NCBI GenBank assembly: GCA_021795435.1
Contig: JAJYPJ010000003.1
Coordinates: forward strand, 32,962 to 96,961
Direction of reading: 5' to 3'
Source: Pseudomonadota bacterium
GTDB taxonomy: Bacteria > Pseudomonadota > Gammaproteobacteria > Xanthomonadales > Rhodanobacteraceae
DNA length: 64,000 nt
In this document: piece after piece, positions 54,646-62,163 of the stretch
How positions within the stretch are numbered: position 1 is the stretch's first letter
Layout of the letters: every line of letters begins with the position of its first letter
The notes under the pieces: generated by a model
Seen by the model: only the letters and a program-made list of their open reading frames with translations
Told to the model about the DNA's origin: nothing
The model's database searches: none
Position numbers and translations under genes: made by a program

Positions 54646-55461
54646 ATGCAACGCGCCGTCTTCTTTGTCTCCGATTCGACGGGCATTACAGCCGAGACGA
54701 TCGGCCACAGCATGCTCACGCAGTTCGAGGGTGTGGACTTCGATACCCACCGTCTGCCATTCGTTGACAACCTCGAAAAGGCCCAGGGCGCGGCGACGCG
54801 CATCAAGTCGGCGTGGGCGCGCAGCGGCATGCGGCCCATTGTCGTCAACACGGTCGTCGATGCGGCACTGAGTGAGGTGCTCGCAGGAACCGGGGCGCTG
54901 ATGCTGGACGTCTTCGCGCCGTTCATCGGGCCGCTGGAAGCGGAGTTGGGCGTGCGTCGCCACAAGTTGGTCAACCGCGCCCACGGTCTGGTGGACTTCG
55001 CCAAATACGAGGCGCGCATCAGCGCTACCAACTACGCTCTGGCGCATGACGACGGACTCGATCCTGGCTACAAGGATGCGGATCTGGTTCTCGTCGGGGT
55101 CTCGCGTTCGGGCAAGACGCCGACCTGCCTGTACATGGCACTGCATTTCGGATTGCGTGCGGCGAATTACCCTTTGACGCCGGACGAGCTCGATCTGCGG
55201 GAATTGCCGACGCGCTTGCATGCCCAGAGGAAACGGCTGTTCGGGTTGACTATCGCGCCCGAGCGGCTGGCGCAGATTCGCGCCGAACGCCGTCCCGGGA
55301 GCCGATATGCATCACTCGAGCAGTGCCGATGGGAACTTGAGCAGGCGGATCGAATGTTCCGTCAGGAGGGTATCCCTGTCCTGAACACCACGCATACGTC
55401 GATCGAGGAAATTGGCAGCAAGATCCTCGCCCAGTTGGGGATCGAGCGACACCTTATCTGA
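54646..55461 (+). CDS. ppsR: PEP synthase regulatory protein (bifunctional kinase/pyrophosphorylase)
   Basis: A 271-residue DUF299 protein that inactivates PpsA by ADP-dependent phosphorylation of a Thr near the catalytic His and reactivates it by phosphorolysis. The start is [22 protein letters not shown]. The P-loop is [28 protein letters not shown], and the C-terminal [19 protein letters not shown] is conserved. It is divergent from its target ppsA. Confidence 0.95.
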   Translation: MQRAVFFVSDSTGITAETIGHSMLTQFEGVDFDTHRLPFVDNLEKAQGAATRIKSAWARSGMRPIVVNTVVDAALSEVLAGTGALMLDVFAPFIGPLEAELGVRRHKLVNRAHGLVDFAKYEARISATNYALAHDDGLDPGYKDADLVLVGVSRSGKTPTCLYMALHFGLRAANYPLTPDELDLRELPTRLHAQRKRLFGLTIAPERLAQIRAERRPGSRYASLEQCRWELEQADRMFRQEGIPVLNTTHTSIEEIGSKILAQLGIERHLI

Positions 55462-55519
55462 GGACGCGCGGGCGGGCTCGTCGCCGGGAGGACCTGGACG
55501 AGGCTGCTAAGCTGCCCCC

Positions 55520-56023
55520 ATGTTGATGGATGGACGCGGCATCATCGGGCTCTTGCCACGCCGATTTGGCCTGCTGATGGGACTGCAGGCGGAGAGCTAT
55601 CACCGTATCGAACGTCTGTTCGCGGTACGCGAGCGCCCGCTTGGCGTCTACACCTCGACCGTCGGCGATACGCTCGATGTTCGCCTCGAGGTACAGGAAC
55701 GGCATGCCTACACGCTGCAGCTCGAGCTGACCTATGCATTCCATGACCCGGAAACCGGGCGGAGGGCGCCGGAAGCGCAAATTCGCGTTTACACGGACGC
55801 CCATTTGGCCGAGGCATTGCATTGTCATCCCGGGCGAGGTCGTTGGGATGTCCTCGACCTCCACGCGCCAGCGGCGGAAATCCTGCGGCATCGATTGCGC
55901 ATGGCTAGTTTCTTGAGTCGCTGGCTGGAATACCTCTCCGCGCAAGGCCATTCACCATTCACCTTACGACCCGTTCACGAGGGCTGGACCCGAGGTCTCA
56001 GCGTTTGCGAAGCTCCTGAGTAA
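55520..56023 (+). CDS. DUF1249 protein
   Basis: A 167-residue protein that matches DUF1249 in outline: FGLLMGLQAESYHRIERLF near the start, LEVQERHAYTLQLELTYAF and YTDAHLAEALHC in the centre. It has no membrane segment. In many gammaproteobacteria a DUF1249 gene (yqiB) lies near nudF and parE, unlike here. A -10-like TAAGCT ends 6 bases before the ATG, so the mRNA may be leaderless; a second in-frame ATG follows two codons later. Confidence 0.85.
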   Translation: MLMDGRGIIGLLPRRFGLLMGLQAESYHRIERLFAVRERPLGVYTSTVGDTLDVRLEVQERHAYTLQLELTYAFHDPETGRRAPEAQIRVYTDAHLAEALHCHPGRGRWDVLDLHAPAAEILRHRLRMASFLSRWLEYLSAQGHSPFTLRPVHEGWTRGLSVCEAPE

Positions 56024-56319
56024 CGAGGGTCGCAGGCGGCAGCGGCGGTCTTGCGTCGCGTGGAATCCGCTTCGCGCGAGGCTGGGAAGATGCCCGGCCA
56101 GCTTGCTTCCGGGGCGAGCACTTACCCGATGCCTGCGGCTGCCCGACTCCATTGCCTGCCGCGGAAGCATTTTGACCGCGGCGAAACCGGACGTCGAAGA
56201 CTGCGGTGGACAAGCATGGTCCGGATGCCTGGAATCGCGGAATCGGTAGCCGGAGACAGCGGTTCCGATGCCGGTCCGCGCCGAGAGGGGGTTTCCTGGA
56301 TAAGTCCGCGCGCAAATGA
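56024..56319. other. Intergenic region, no gene recognised
   Basis: About 300 bases between DUF1249 and the hairpin terminator. Short frames only; none has a credible start or protein-like composition. This is the last ordinary chromosomal segment before the integrated element. Confidence 0.5.
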
Positions 56320-56344
56320 AAAAGCCCCTTTGGCAGGGGCTTTT
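56320..56344. terminator. Bidirectional terminator left of the integrated element
   Basis: AAAAGCCCC and GGGGCTTTT form a perfect 9-bp stem with a 7-base loop. On the minus strand it is followed by T residues (GGGGCTTTTTCATTT), on the plus strand it ends in TTTTCACG. It lies 11 bases past a tRNA/ssrA-like 3' end and is probably the original terminator of the RNA gene into which the element integrated. Confidence 0.8.
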
Positions 56345-56355
56345 CACGAATCAGA

Positions 56356-56377
56356 TGGCGGGCGGACGGGACTCGAA
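56356..56377 (-). other. Displaced tRNA/ssrA-like 3' end (candidate left attachment site)
   Basis: On the minus strand TTCGAGTCCCGTCCGCCCGCCA has a T-loop, the 3' side of a T-stem and a CCA end, but no 5' half: the sequence before it does not pair. It matches the ssrA 3' end TTCGACTCCCGCCACCTCCACCA at 16 of 22 positions with one gap. Its CCCGT would still pair with the GCGGG of ssrA. Position and direction fit a decayed, displaced target-gene end; a remnant of another tRNA is the alternative. Confidence 0.55.
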
Positions 56378-56429
56378 CTAAAGCGCCAATGCACTGAAAC
56401 TGTTGGGCATCCGTGCTTGTTGTTTTTCT

Positions 56430-56453
56430 AGTTACCGCCAAAGTTACCGCCAA
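56430..56453. repeat. Tandem 12-bp repeat at the left end of the element
   Basis: AGTTACCGCCAA occurs twice in direct succession. The core TACCGCCA recurs twice at the integrase end (63723 and 63755). Such shared repeats near both ends are typical arm-type binding sites for tyrosine integrases. Confidence 0.65.
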
Positions 56454-56535
56454 CATGGCGCGACACTCATCTTTTGGCCAGCGATTTCCGATCGCAGCGA
56501 TGATGGCACAATCAGGATAACGCAGAGGGGGGAGC

Positions 56536-57390
56536 ATGAAACTCGCGGTTCTGATGTTCGCCAGCCTCTTGCTCCTACGAGCTATGCAGGCACATGCCTC
56601 ACAAGGTGACGGCTCCGCCGCCTACGTAACCGGCCTCGCGGCGTACCAGCGTGGCGACTACGCGACTGCGCTCAAGAGTTTCTCTGCCGCCGCAGCCAAG
56701 GGAAATCCAAAGGCTGAAGCCTACTTGGGCGGCATGTATGTTATGGGCCAAGGCGTCCCGAAAAACTTCGGCTTAGGCGTGAGTTGGGTCACCGCATCCG
56801 CCCAGCAGGATGACCCGCATGGGCAGATGCTCATGGGCATCCTCTACTCTGCAGGATGGGGCGTGGTCAAGGATCAAGTGGCGGCGGTTAGATGGTATCG
56901 ACTCGCAGCAGTGCAGGGTCTCCCCCAAGCGCAGCTTTTATTGGGTGTGGCCTACGCGAAAGGCGACGGGGTGCATAAAGACCTTGGCATTGCCAAACAG
57001 TGGACACAGGCGGCAGCGGAGCATGGCAATTCGCCCGATGATCGCGCTGTATCAGTGCTTGCGGAGAGCGAGCTAAAGACGCTCAAGACGCCGCAACAAA
57101 CATCAGGCCAATCCACTTTAGCGGCGAGCTCTGTAGGCAGCGAGCAATGCTCGCTTGCTATGTTGCGGCAGGCAGATTACCAAGGTGGCGTGCTTTCGGA
57201 CGATGATACGCGGTTTGTGAATGCATACCTGCAAGCTCACGGGATGAATCGATTACAGTTGATGCTTGCAGACGATCCGTCGGACACGATGATTGCGATA
57301 CTTGGCAAGGCCTGCCGGCAGGGGATGACGCTTCAGCAAGCGCTCGACGCTCTCAGCGAGCAAGTCCAATCCGCCGTTCCTTCGCAGTAG
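56536..57390 (+). CDS. Sel1-repeat secreted protein (element cargo)
   Basis: A 284-residue protein with a Sec signal peptide (LAVLMFASLLLLRAMQAHASQ). About four Sel1-type TPR-like repeats follow (AEAYLGGMYVMGQGVPKNFG, GQMLMGILYSAGWGVVKDQV, AQLLLGVAYAKGDGVHKDLG). A Cys-containing C-terminal region follows (SEQCSLAML and KACRQGMTL). It is probably periplasmic and makes protein-protein contacts. It has a good AGGGGGGA ribosome site, is the only rightward gene of the element and has a visibly lower GC content than the flanking chromosome. The function is unknown. Confidence 0.85.
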   Translation: MKLAVLMFASLLLLRAMQAHASQGDGSAAYVTGLAAYQRGDYATALKSFSAAAAKGNPKAEAYLGGMYVMGQGVPKNFGLGVSWVTASAQQDDPHGQMLMGILYSAGWGVVKDQVAAVRWYRLAAVQGLPQAQLLLGVAYAKGDGVHKDLGIAKQWTQAAAEHGNSPDDRAVSVLAESELKTLKTPQQTSGQSTLAASSVGSEQCSLAMLRQADYQGGVLSDDDTRFVNAYLQAHGMNRLQLMLADDPSDTMIAILGKACRQGMTLQQALDALSEQVQSAVPSQ

Positions 57391-57399
57391 CCCGCACCC

Positions 57400-57654
57400 T
57401 TACTCTCGCGTCTGCTCGATCAGCCCTCGCGCGTCGCGCAGTTCGACGTTCAATAGGCGGCGCAGCTCGCGGATGGTGCGCCAGTGGCCGCCTTTGTAGG
57501 CGTTGCGTGCGCAGATCGCCTTGCCTTGCGGCGTGCGCGGGCCAGTGGCGTGCAGCCACGGCTTCACCCTGCGGGCGTGTTTGGCCTGCTGCGCGCGACG
57601 TTCGGGGGTCCACTCGTTCGGCATGGCGTCATTCTGCTTTGCTGGCTTCGGCAT
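57400..57654 (-). CDS. Small conserved element protein
   Basis: An 84-residue basic protein starting MPKPAKQNDAMPNEW. The middle (WTPERRAQQAKHARRVKPWLHATGPRTPQGKAICARNAYKGG) is a short conserved domain that I associate with prophages and genomic islands; its function is unknown. The start overlaps the end of the upstream gene by 26 bases; an alternative ATG at MPNEW (57624) would avoid this. It is the last gene of the leftward operon. Confidence 0.65.
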   Translation of the reverse strand: MPKPAKQNDAMPNEWTPERRAQQAKHARRVKPWLHATGPRTPQGKAICARNAYKGGHWRTIRELRRLLNVELRDARGLIEQTRE

Positions 57655-58219
57655 TTCCTCGCGCGCGCGAGGCCGGCACGGGTTCGCTTGTCTGCGTCCA
57701 CGTGTCCGCCAGAGCATCCGATGCAGGCGGCGCCAGCTGGGCCGGCGCTGGTGTGGGCAATGCCGCCTCGCCGTTGTTCACCTGCTGCTGGTGCGCGATG
57801 TTGGCCTGCTTCACGAACGCGACCGGCTTCGGGTTCTTGATCTCGGCCAGCGCTTCAATGGTCGAACGGCACTGTGCTTGCGCCTTCAAGGCAAGCGTCA
57901 TATGCGCCTGAAACTGCGGCAGGTGATCTTGTGCCGCCGCGCGGCGCGCCAGGCTAGTGAACATGGTGTCCAAGGTGGCCGCTTGGGCGTACAGCATGCG
58001 CTCCAGCCTGCCCAGGTCACCGCCCTTCGCTTTCTTGGCCTCCCCGATCAAGTCGGCAATGACGGCGGACATATCGGGCGCCCCGGCCCACTTGCTGAAC
58101 GCATCCATGCGCGCGAGGGCCTGCGCCTCCGGGGATGTCAGGATTTCGTGCGGTTCAAGCGCGCGGCCTTTGGGGACTGTGGCCGATGGCGTGGCGGCGG
58201 ACTTCTTTTCCGGATTCAT
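57629..58219 (-). CDS. Conserved hypothetical protein of integrative elements
   Basis: A 196-residue soluble protein, helical in its first two thirds (LGRLERMLYAQAATLDTMFTSLARRAA and LALKAQAQCRSTIEALAEIKNPKPVAFVKQANIAH), with a Pro/Ala-rich tail. This pattern recurs in phage and island proteins of unknown function. Its ATG overlaps the stop of the upstream gene. It gives no hint of catalytic activity. Confidence 0.78.
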   Translation of the reverse strand: MNPEKKSAATPSATVPKGRALEPHEILTSPEAQALARMDAFSKWAGAPDMSAVIADLIGEAKKAKGGDLGRLERMLYAQAATLDTMFTSLARRAAAQDHLPQFQAHMTLALKAQAQCRSTIEALAEIKNPKPVAFVKQANIAHQQQVNNGEAALPTPAPAQLAPPASDALADTWTQTSEPVPASRARGNAEASKAE

Positions 58220-58866
58220 GGCTTCGCCTCGCTGATTTCGGAAGTGTTCGATGCAGGGCGCCAGTCGGCGCAGGCGCGCCGCTCGCAGGCGAAGTGCAGA
58301 CCGTGGCCTTGGGCGCAGCCGTGCATGCCAGCCTCGCTGCTGTCAGGCCGTGGCTGCTGGTGCGTGCAAGTGGCGCAGGTGACGGCAGGGTGTGGCAGGT
58401 GGCCGCCGGCCCGGCGCACGTGGCACCAGGGACAGCCCAGGACTACCGGCGGGGCACCTTGCCACAGCAGCACGGGTCCGCAGTGGCGGCAATGGCTCGC
58501 TTGCGTCCAGCCGGGCGGTGCAATGCCTTGCCGCATGCGCGCGTTTTCGTTCAACACGTGCAGCCAGCGGCGCAGCCCTTCCTCCGATAGCAGCCCCGCG
58601 CCGTTGTCGGGCTGCAGGTCGGCATCCGTCAGGCGGTCCACCAGCGCGCCGGGCAGTCCTTCCGCAGCAGCCAGCCGGCGAAGCGTCGCGCGCAGGTCGG
58701 GGCTGTCAGGCAATGCGGCCAGCAGTTCGGCCTTGTGCGCGCGGGCCAACTCCACCACGTCCGCCGGGACGTTGCCGGTCGCCGGCTTCAGCTTCAGGCG
58801 GTCGCCCTCGCGGCGGACGGTGACACCATGTCGCCGCAAGGTTTCGAGGATCGGGGCGGCGGTCAT
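58216..58866 (-). CDS. TubC-docking-domain-related zinc-finger protein
   Basis: A 216-residue protein. The N-terminal ILETLRRHGVTVRREGDRLKLKPATG followed by ADVVELARAHKAELLAAL is like a TubC N-terminal docking domain. The C-terminal half has CxxC-type pairs and His residues (CRHCGP, CPWCHVR, CATCTH) that could bind one or two zinc ions. It sits directly after the RepA-like ATPase, the usual place for this family in islands, and may bridge replication proteins. ATGA overlaps are present on both sides. Confidence 0.75.
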   Translation of the reverse strand: MTAAPILETLRRHGVTVRREGDRLKLKPATGNVPADVVELARAHKAELLAALPDSPDLRATLRRLAAAEGLPGALVDRLTDADLQPDNGAGLLSEEGLRRWLHVLNENARMRQGIAPPGWTQASHCRHCGPVLLWQGAPPVVLGCPWCHVRRAGGHLPHPAVTCATCTHQQPRPDSSEAGMHGCAQGHGLHFACERRACADWRPASNTSEISEAKP

Positions 58867-60188
58867 AACTCCACCTCGGCAGGATCGGATGCGCCCGAAG
58901 ATGGCGGCAAGGCCCCCGAAGGTGGCGAAGATGGCGGTCTATTTTGTCCGCCACCTTCGCGATCTTCGGCGCCACCTTCAGCGGTCGGCATCCGCCAGCA
59001 CCAGCCCCCGGTCATACCCACCTTGACGGTTTCGGCGTCGATCCGGCGGCGCGCGCGGTGCATGGCGTCCTTGCTGTAGCCCGCTGCGGCAGCTTCCGAA
59101 AACACGTCCTTGGCTGCCATCGATCCGCTGGCCAGCAGTTGGCGCAGGAAGGCCGCTGCATCGCCCTGCGCGTCGCCTTCGGGTTCCGGCTCGGCCAGCA
59201 ACTCGCGTGCGGTGCCCTCAAGCTGCGCGCCCCAGACGATGCGCGAGGCGGTCAGGCCCGGATGCCCCGGCACCTCCACCTGCTCGAAGGCGTAGGCAAA
59301 GCCGCCGCCGTCTGGGCCGATATTCGACTTCGCGCGCGCCAGCACCAGCTTGCGGTCGGCTTCATCCTCGCCCGGTTGCCGCACGGTGCCCAGCACCACG
59401 CGCGCCAGGGCGCCGAAGGCCAGGCTGCCGGAAACCCGTTCCAGCGGCTCGCGCCCCTGCGTGCCCTTGCTGTAGTGCGTGATGCCCAGCAGGGCGGCGT
59501 CCAGCCGGGCGGCCAGGTCCACCAGCGGGGCCAGTCCGCGCCGCACCTCGGCGTTCTTGTGCGAATCGCCGGCGACCGCAGACACCAGCGGATCGACGAT
59601 CAATAGCGCGATGTTGTCGATGCCCGCGCAGGCGGCGGCCAGTTTGTCTACATCGCGCGCCGGGTCGAACGGGCGCCGGCCCTCCGGGTCGTGCACGTCG
59701 CCGACGCAGTGCACGCGGGTCACGTCGGCACCCGCGGCCAGCAGGCGCGGGACCAGGGTGTCGGCAGGGTCATCCTCGCCGGACCAGATCAGCACGTTGC
59801 CGCGTTCGGGCCGCCAGCCAAACGGTAGGGGCCGGCCGGACGTGACGCATGCGGCAAGGTCCAGCGCCAGCGTAGTCTTGCCCGTGCCCGGCGCGCCGGC
59901 CAGCACGTGCAGCTTGCCCTTCGCCAGCCAGCCCGGCCACAGCCAGCGGATCGGCTCCGGGGTCAGGTCGACCGCGCGGATCAGCTCGACGTGTTCGGGC
60001 GCACCCTGCGCGACATGTTCTTGCGCATGTTTTTGCGCGTGGCGTTCGTCGGCCAGACGTTGGACCATCGCCAGCTCGCGGTCCGCGTGTTCCTCGCGCT
60101 GGCGCACGCTGGACGGCAGGCCGTCGGCGCGATCTTCCAGGCTGGCGCGCACAGCGGTGGCCAGGGGGCGAACGGTGGGCGCGTTCAT
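58863..60188 (-). CDS. RepA-like AAA-family ATPase
   Basis: A 441-residue protein of the AAA_25/RepA hexameric helicase-like group. An N-terminal coiled region precedes PEPIRWLWPGWLAKGKLHVLAGAPGTGKTTLALDL (Walker A). Walker B is NIALLIVDPLVSAVAG, and LLGITHYSKGTQGREPLERVSGS is the sensor block with the DnaB-like His and Gly-rich loop. A C-terminal winged-helix-like part (SMAAKDVFSEAAAAGYSKDAM) may bind DNA. The start MNAPTVRPLA overlaps the primase-like gene. It probably drives element replication or maintenance. Confidence 0.85.
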   Translation of the reverse strand: MNAPTVRPLATAVRASLEDRADGLPSSVRQREEHADRELAMVQRLADERHAQKHAQEHVAQGAPEHVELIRAVDLTPEPIRWLWPGWLAKGKLHVLAGAPGTGKTTLALDLAACVTSGRPLPFGWRPERGNVLIWSGEDDPADTLVPRLLAAGADVTRVHCVGDVHDPEGRRPFDPARDVDKLAAACAGIDNIALLIVDPLVSAVAGDSHKNAEVRRGLAPLVDLAARLDAALLGITHYSKGTQGREPLERVSGSLAFGALARVVLGTVRQPGEDEADRKLVLARAKSNIGPDGGGFAYAFEQVEVPGHPGLTASRIVWGAQLEGTARELLAEPEPEGDAQGDAAAFLRQLLASGSMAAKDVFSEAAAAGYSKDAMHRARRRIDAETVKVGMTGGWCWRMPTAEGGAEDREGGGQNRPPSSPPSGALPPSSGASDPAEVEL

Positions 60189-60646
60189 GCCAGCACCTCG
60201 CGCGCGGCTTCGATGCGTTCCACGGCCTCGCCCAGGCGCTGCACGTCGGCAGCGTCCAGCACCTCGCCACGCAGCAGGTCGCATCCGGCCAGGTGCACAA
60301 TGCGGGTCTCGCGTTCGATCACGCCCGCGGCAGCGGTCATGCTCGCCAGCCGGAAGCGCTCGCGCGCGGTGCGCCGGCCTTCCGGGCTTTCATCGCGCAG
60401 GCGCTCGGGCATCACGTCGCCCAGGGTCAGGCCCAACGCGCCCAGCACGTCGGCGGTGCTACAGCCGGCGAAGCAGTGCAGCAGCAGGCGGCCATCGTCG
60501 CCCTGCGCTAAGGACAGCGTGCCGTGCGTCTTGTGCCCGTTCGGGCAGTCCGCGCGCCAGCCTTGGCCGCTGCGCTGGACGCGCTCCAGGCGGTGCAGCA
60601 GGGCGTCGATGCCGACGCGCGAGCTTGCCATCGTCGCAACGCTCAT
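60185..60646 (-). CDS. Zinc-binding primase-like protein
   Basis: A 153-residue protein that looks like the zinc-binding N-terminal part of an element-encoded primase. RADCPNGHKTHGTLSLAQGDDGRLLLHCFAGCSTADVLGALGL provides a CHC-type set of ligands followed by the AGCS turn common to primase zinc domains. The Toprim and catalytic parts are missing, so it may act with another subunit or only recognise DNA. The start MSVATMASSRVG overlaps the AlpA-like gene stop, and its stop overlaps the ATPase. Confidence 0.78.
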   Translation of the reverse strand: MSVATMASSRVGIDALLHRLERVQRSGQGWRADCPNGHKTHGTLSLAQGDDGRLLLHCFAGCSTADVLGALGLTLGDVMPERLRDESPEGRRTARERFRLASMTAAAGVIERETRIVHLAGCDLLRGEVLDAADVQRLGEAVERIEAAREVLA

Positions 60647-60873
60647 GGCGCACCATCCTGCGCGCCTTCGACGAAGGTCTGAAGGTCGGCGCGGCTGTAG
60701 CGCACCATGCGCAGGCCAATTTTGCGGAAGCGCGGACCTTCGCCGCGCCAGCGCCAGTTGCGCAGGGTCTGCACGCTGGCGCTCAGGATGGCGGCAGCTT
60801 CGCGTTCGTCCAGCAGGTCGCCGGGCGCCAAGGTGGGCGCAGGCTGCGGTGTTGGGGTAATGGTCGGTTGCAT
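60643..60873 (-). CDS. AlpA-family helix-turn-helix regulator/excisionase
   Basis: A 76-residue protein. After a Pro-rich leader, LLDEREAAAILSASVQTLRNWRWRGEGPRFRKIGLRMVRYSRADLQTFVE is the MerR-like winged HTH of AlpA and excisionases, including the R/K-x-x-G-R-x-V-R-Y wing. It opens the leftward operon and is preceded by a pair of direct repeats. In P4-like elements such proteins control integrase and excision. Confidence 0.85.
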   Translation of the reverse strand: MQPTITPTPQPAPTLAPGDLLDEREAAAILSASVQTLRNWRWRGEGPRFRKIGLRMVRYSRADLQTFVEGAQDGAP

Positions 60874-60940
60874 CGCGTGAGTCCCGTGAAGCAGCGGGAT
60901 GCTGCGATGCTGGATTGTTCGCATGCGCGCCAGGCTGTGG

Positions 60941-60972
60941 CGCTATTGCGGAAACGTCATCCGCTATTGCGG
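60941..60972. repeat. Paired direct repeats upstream of the AlpA-like gene
   Basis: CGCTATTGCGG occurs at 60941-60951 and 60962-60972, exactly 21 bases (two helical turns) apart. They lie 68-99 bases before the AlpA-like start and overlap the end of the upstream gene. The spacing suits cooperative binding of a regulator, or they could be iterons for replication. Confidence 0.6.
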
Positions 60973-61739
60973 TTTCTATCCGGGTCCAGAGCACGCGCGT
61001 CGGCAAGCGTCTTGCGGATTGTGGACTCGTTCGGCCCATCGAAACCTAACTTTTGCAACTGCGCCACGACAGACGTTGCCGCACCGCGCTCCTTTAGATT
61101 GGCCATCACGTCCAGTGCGCGGATGATCCGCAGCAGACTGGTGCGCTCGCGAGGGTCCATCGGCTTGTCGGCCGCATCGGCATTGAGTACGACCGCGATA
61201 GAGAACTGCGCAGCGAATTGTTCAAGCTCGGTAACTGCCATGACCAAGCCCCGAAAGTCGCCGGGCACAATCCCTGCGCGCGGGTTGAATACACCCATCG
61301 TCAGCGTCTCGCGCACCTGAATCGTGCTAGCTTCGATTGCGTCCCGAAGTTTGCGCTCGAACTCTTCTTCCGCTGCGGCGCGCAGGATGCCCGTATTGAG
61401 GCAGGGGTCATCGATCAGGGGCACTAGCATCCAGGCAGGTTTTGTCCCTGCGCACTCGAAGTCTTCCATGTAAGGGTGCCAATCAGCTTCGGCCATCGGG
61501 AAGGTGGGTTCGGGGCGTTCTTTCCAGATATGCCGCAGCGTCTTCCAATCGGCATCATCGAGCGCCTGCGGGCGCGTACGATTCGGTTCGAGCTTATCGA
61601 TGGCGCTGACGTATCGTGCTGCCTGAGTATCGGGCCAACGTGCGGCAGCCAGCAGCGCGGGGATGTCGCCCACGTTGACAATGGCAGTGCCAGCGGCCAG
61701 CTTCGCCGTGAACGTCAGCAGGTTTGAATTTGCGGCCAT
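60957..61739 (-). CDS. Hypothetical protein of the element
   Basis: A 260-residue protein I do not recognise. It has no signal peptide or membrane helix. Features seen are ARWPDTQAARYVSAIDKLE and an acidic, Trp-containing middle (WHPYMEDFECAGTKPAWML). The C-terminal segment (VVAQLQKLGFDGPNESTIRKTLADAR) looks like a winged or homeodomain-like helix pair and may bind DNA. It lies between the TA pair and the AlpA-like gene on the same strand and could be a regulator or recombination accessory. Confidence 0.7.
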   Translation of the reverse strand: MAANSNLLTFTAKLAAGTAIVNVGDIPALLAAARWPDTQAARYVSAIDKLEPNRTRPQALDDADWKTLRHIWKERPEPTFPMAEADWHPYMEDFECAGTKPAWMLVPLIDDPCLNTGILRAAAEEEFERKLRDAIEASTIQVRETLTMGVFNPRAGIVPGDFRGLVMAVTELEQFAAQFSIAVVLNADAADKPMDPRERTSLLRIIRALDVMANLKERGAATSVVAQLQKLGFDGPNESTIRKTLADARALDPDRNRNSG

Positions 61740-61830
61740 GTGCGCTTCCTCGTGCCTTTCGAAGGATCGCCACGGCAGCCGGTGAAGGTGGCCGGCGTTC
61801 GGGAGCTACCCTAGCTGTGGCGAAACGGGA

Positions 61831-62163
61831 TCAGGCGCGCTTGCGTGCGCGCGCTGGCAATGGCGCGAGAGTCAGCCGCAGGCCGAAAGCGCCCAGGATG
61901 GCGCCCAGCGTGTCCAGGCGTGGATTGCCCTTGTCGGATAGCGTGCGATACAGCGTTTCGCGGCTCAGGCCCGTGCGGCGCGCAAGCTCAGCCATGCTCA
62001 GCACGTCGGCGGCCGTGCGCAGCGCAATGGGCAACGCGCGATGGTCGCCATCGGCCACGGCTTCGGCGAGGAAGCCGGCCAGGTCATCCGCGCGCAGAAA
62101 CTGCGCCGCGTCGAAGGGAACGCTAGCGGCGGCCTTGGTAGTCTTTCCAGTAGTCGCGTGCAT
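61831..62163 (-). CDS. HigA-type antitoxin (HTH addiction module antidote)
   Basis: A 110-residue protein. After a short lead, FDAAQFLRADDLAGFLAEAVADGDHRALPIALRTAADVLSMAELARRTGLSRETLYRTLSDKGNPRLDTLGAILGAFGLRL matches the addiction module antidote family with a C-terminal Cro/CI-type HTH. Its ATG lies within the 3' part of the toxin gene (41-base overlap), the usual toxin-first arrangement. In the present sequence the same frame is also open all the way from the toxin start, because of the toxin frameshift. Confidence 0.88.
   Translation of the reverse strand: MHATTGKTTKAAASVPFDAAQFLRADDLAGFLAEAVADGDHRALPIALRTAADVLSMAELARRTGLSRETLYRTLSDKGNPRLDTLGAILGAFGLRLTLAPLPARARKRA

Noticed and set aside
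56356-56440. A complete tRNA gene at the left border
   Set aside because: Only the T-loop to CCA portion is present. The preceding 60 bases cannot form the T-stem, anticodon arm or acceptor 5' strand.
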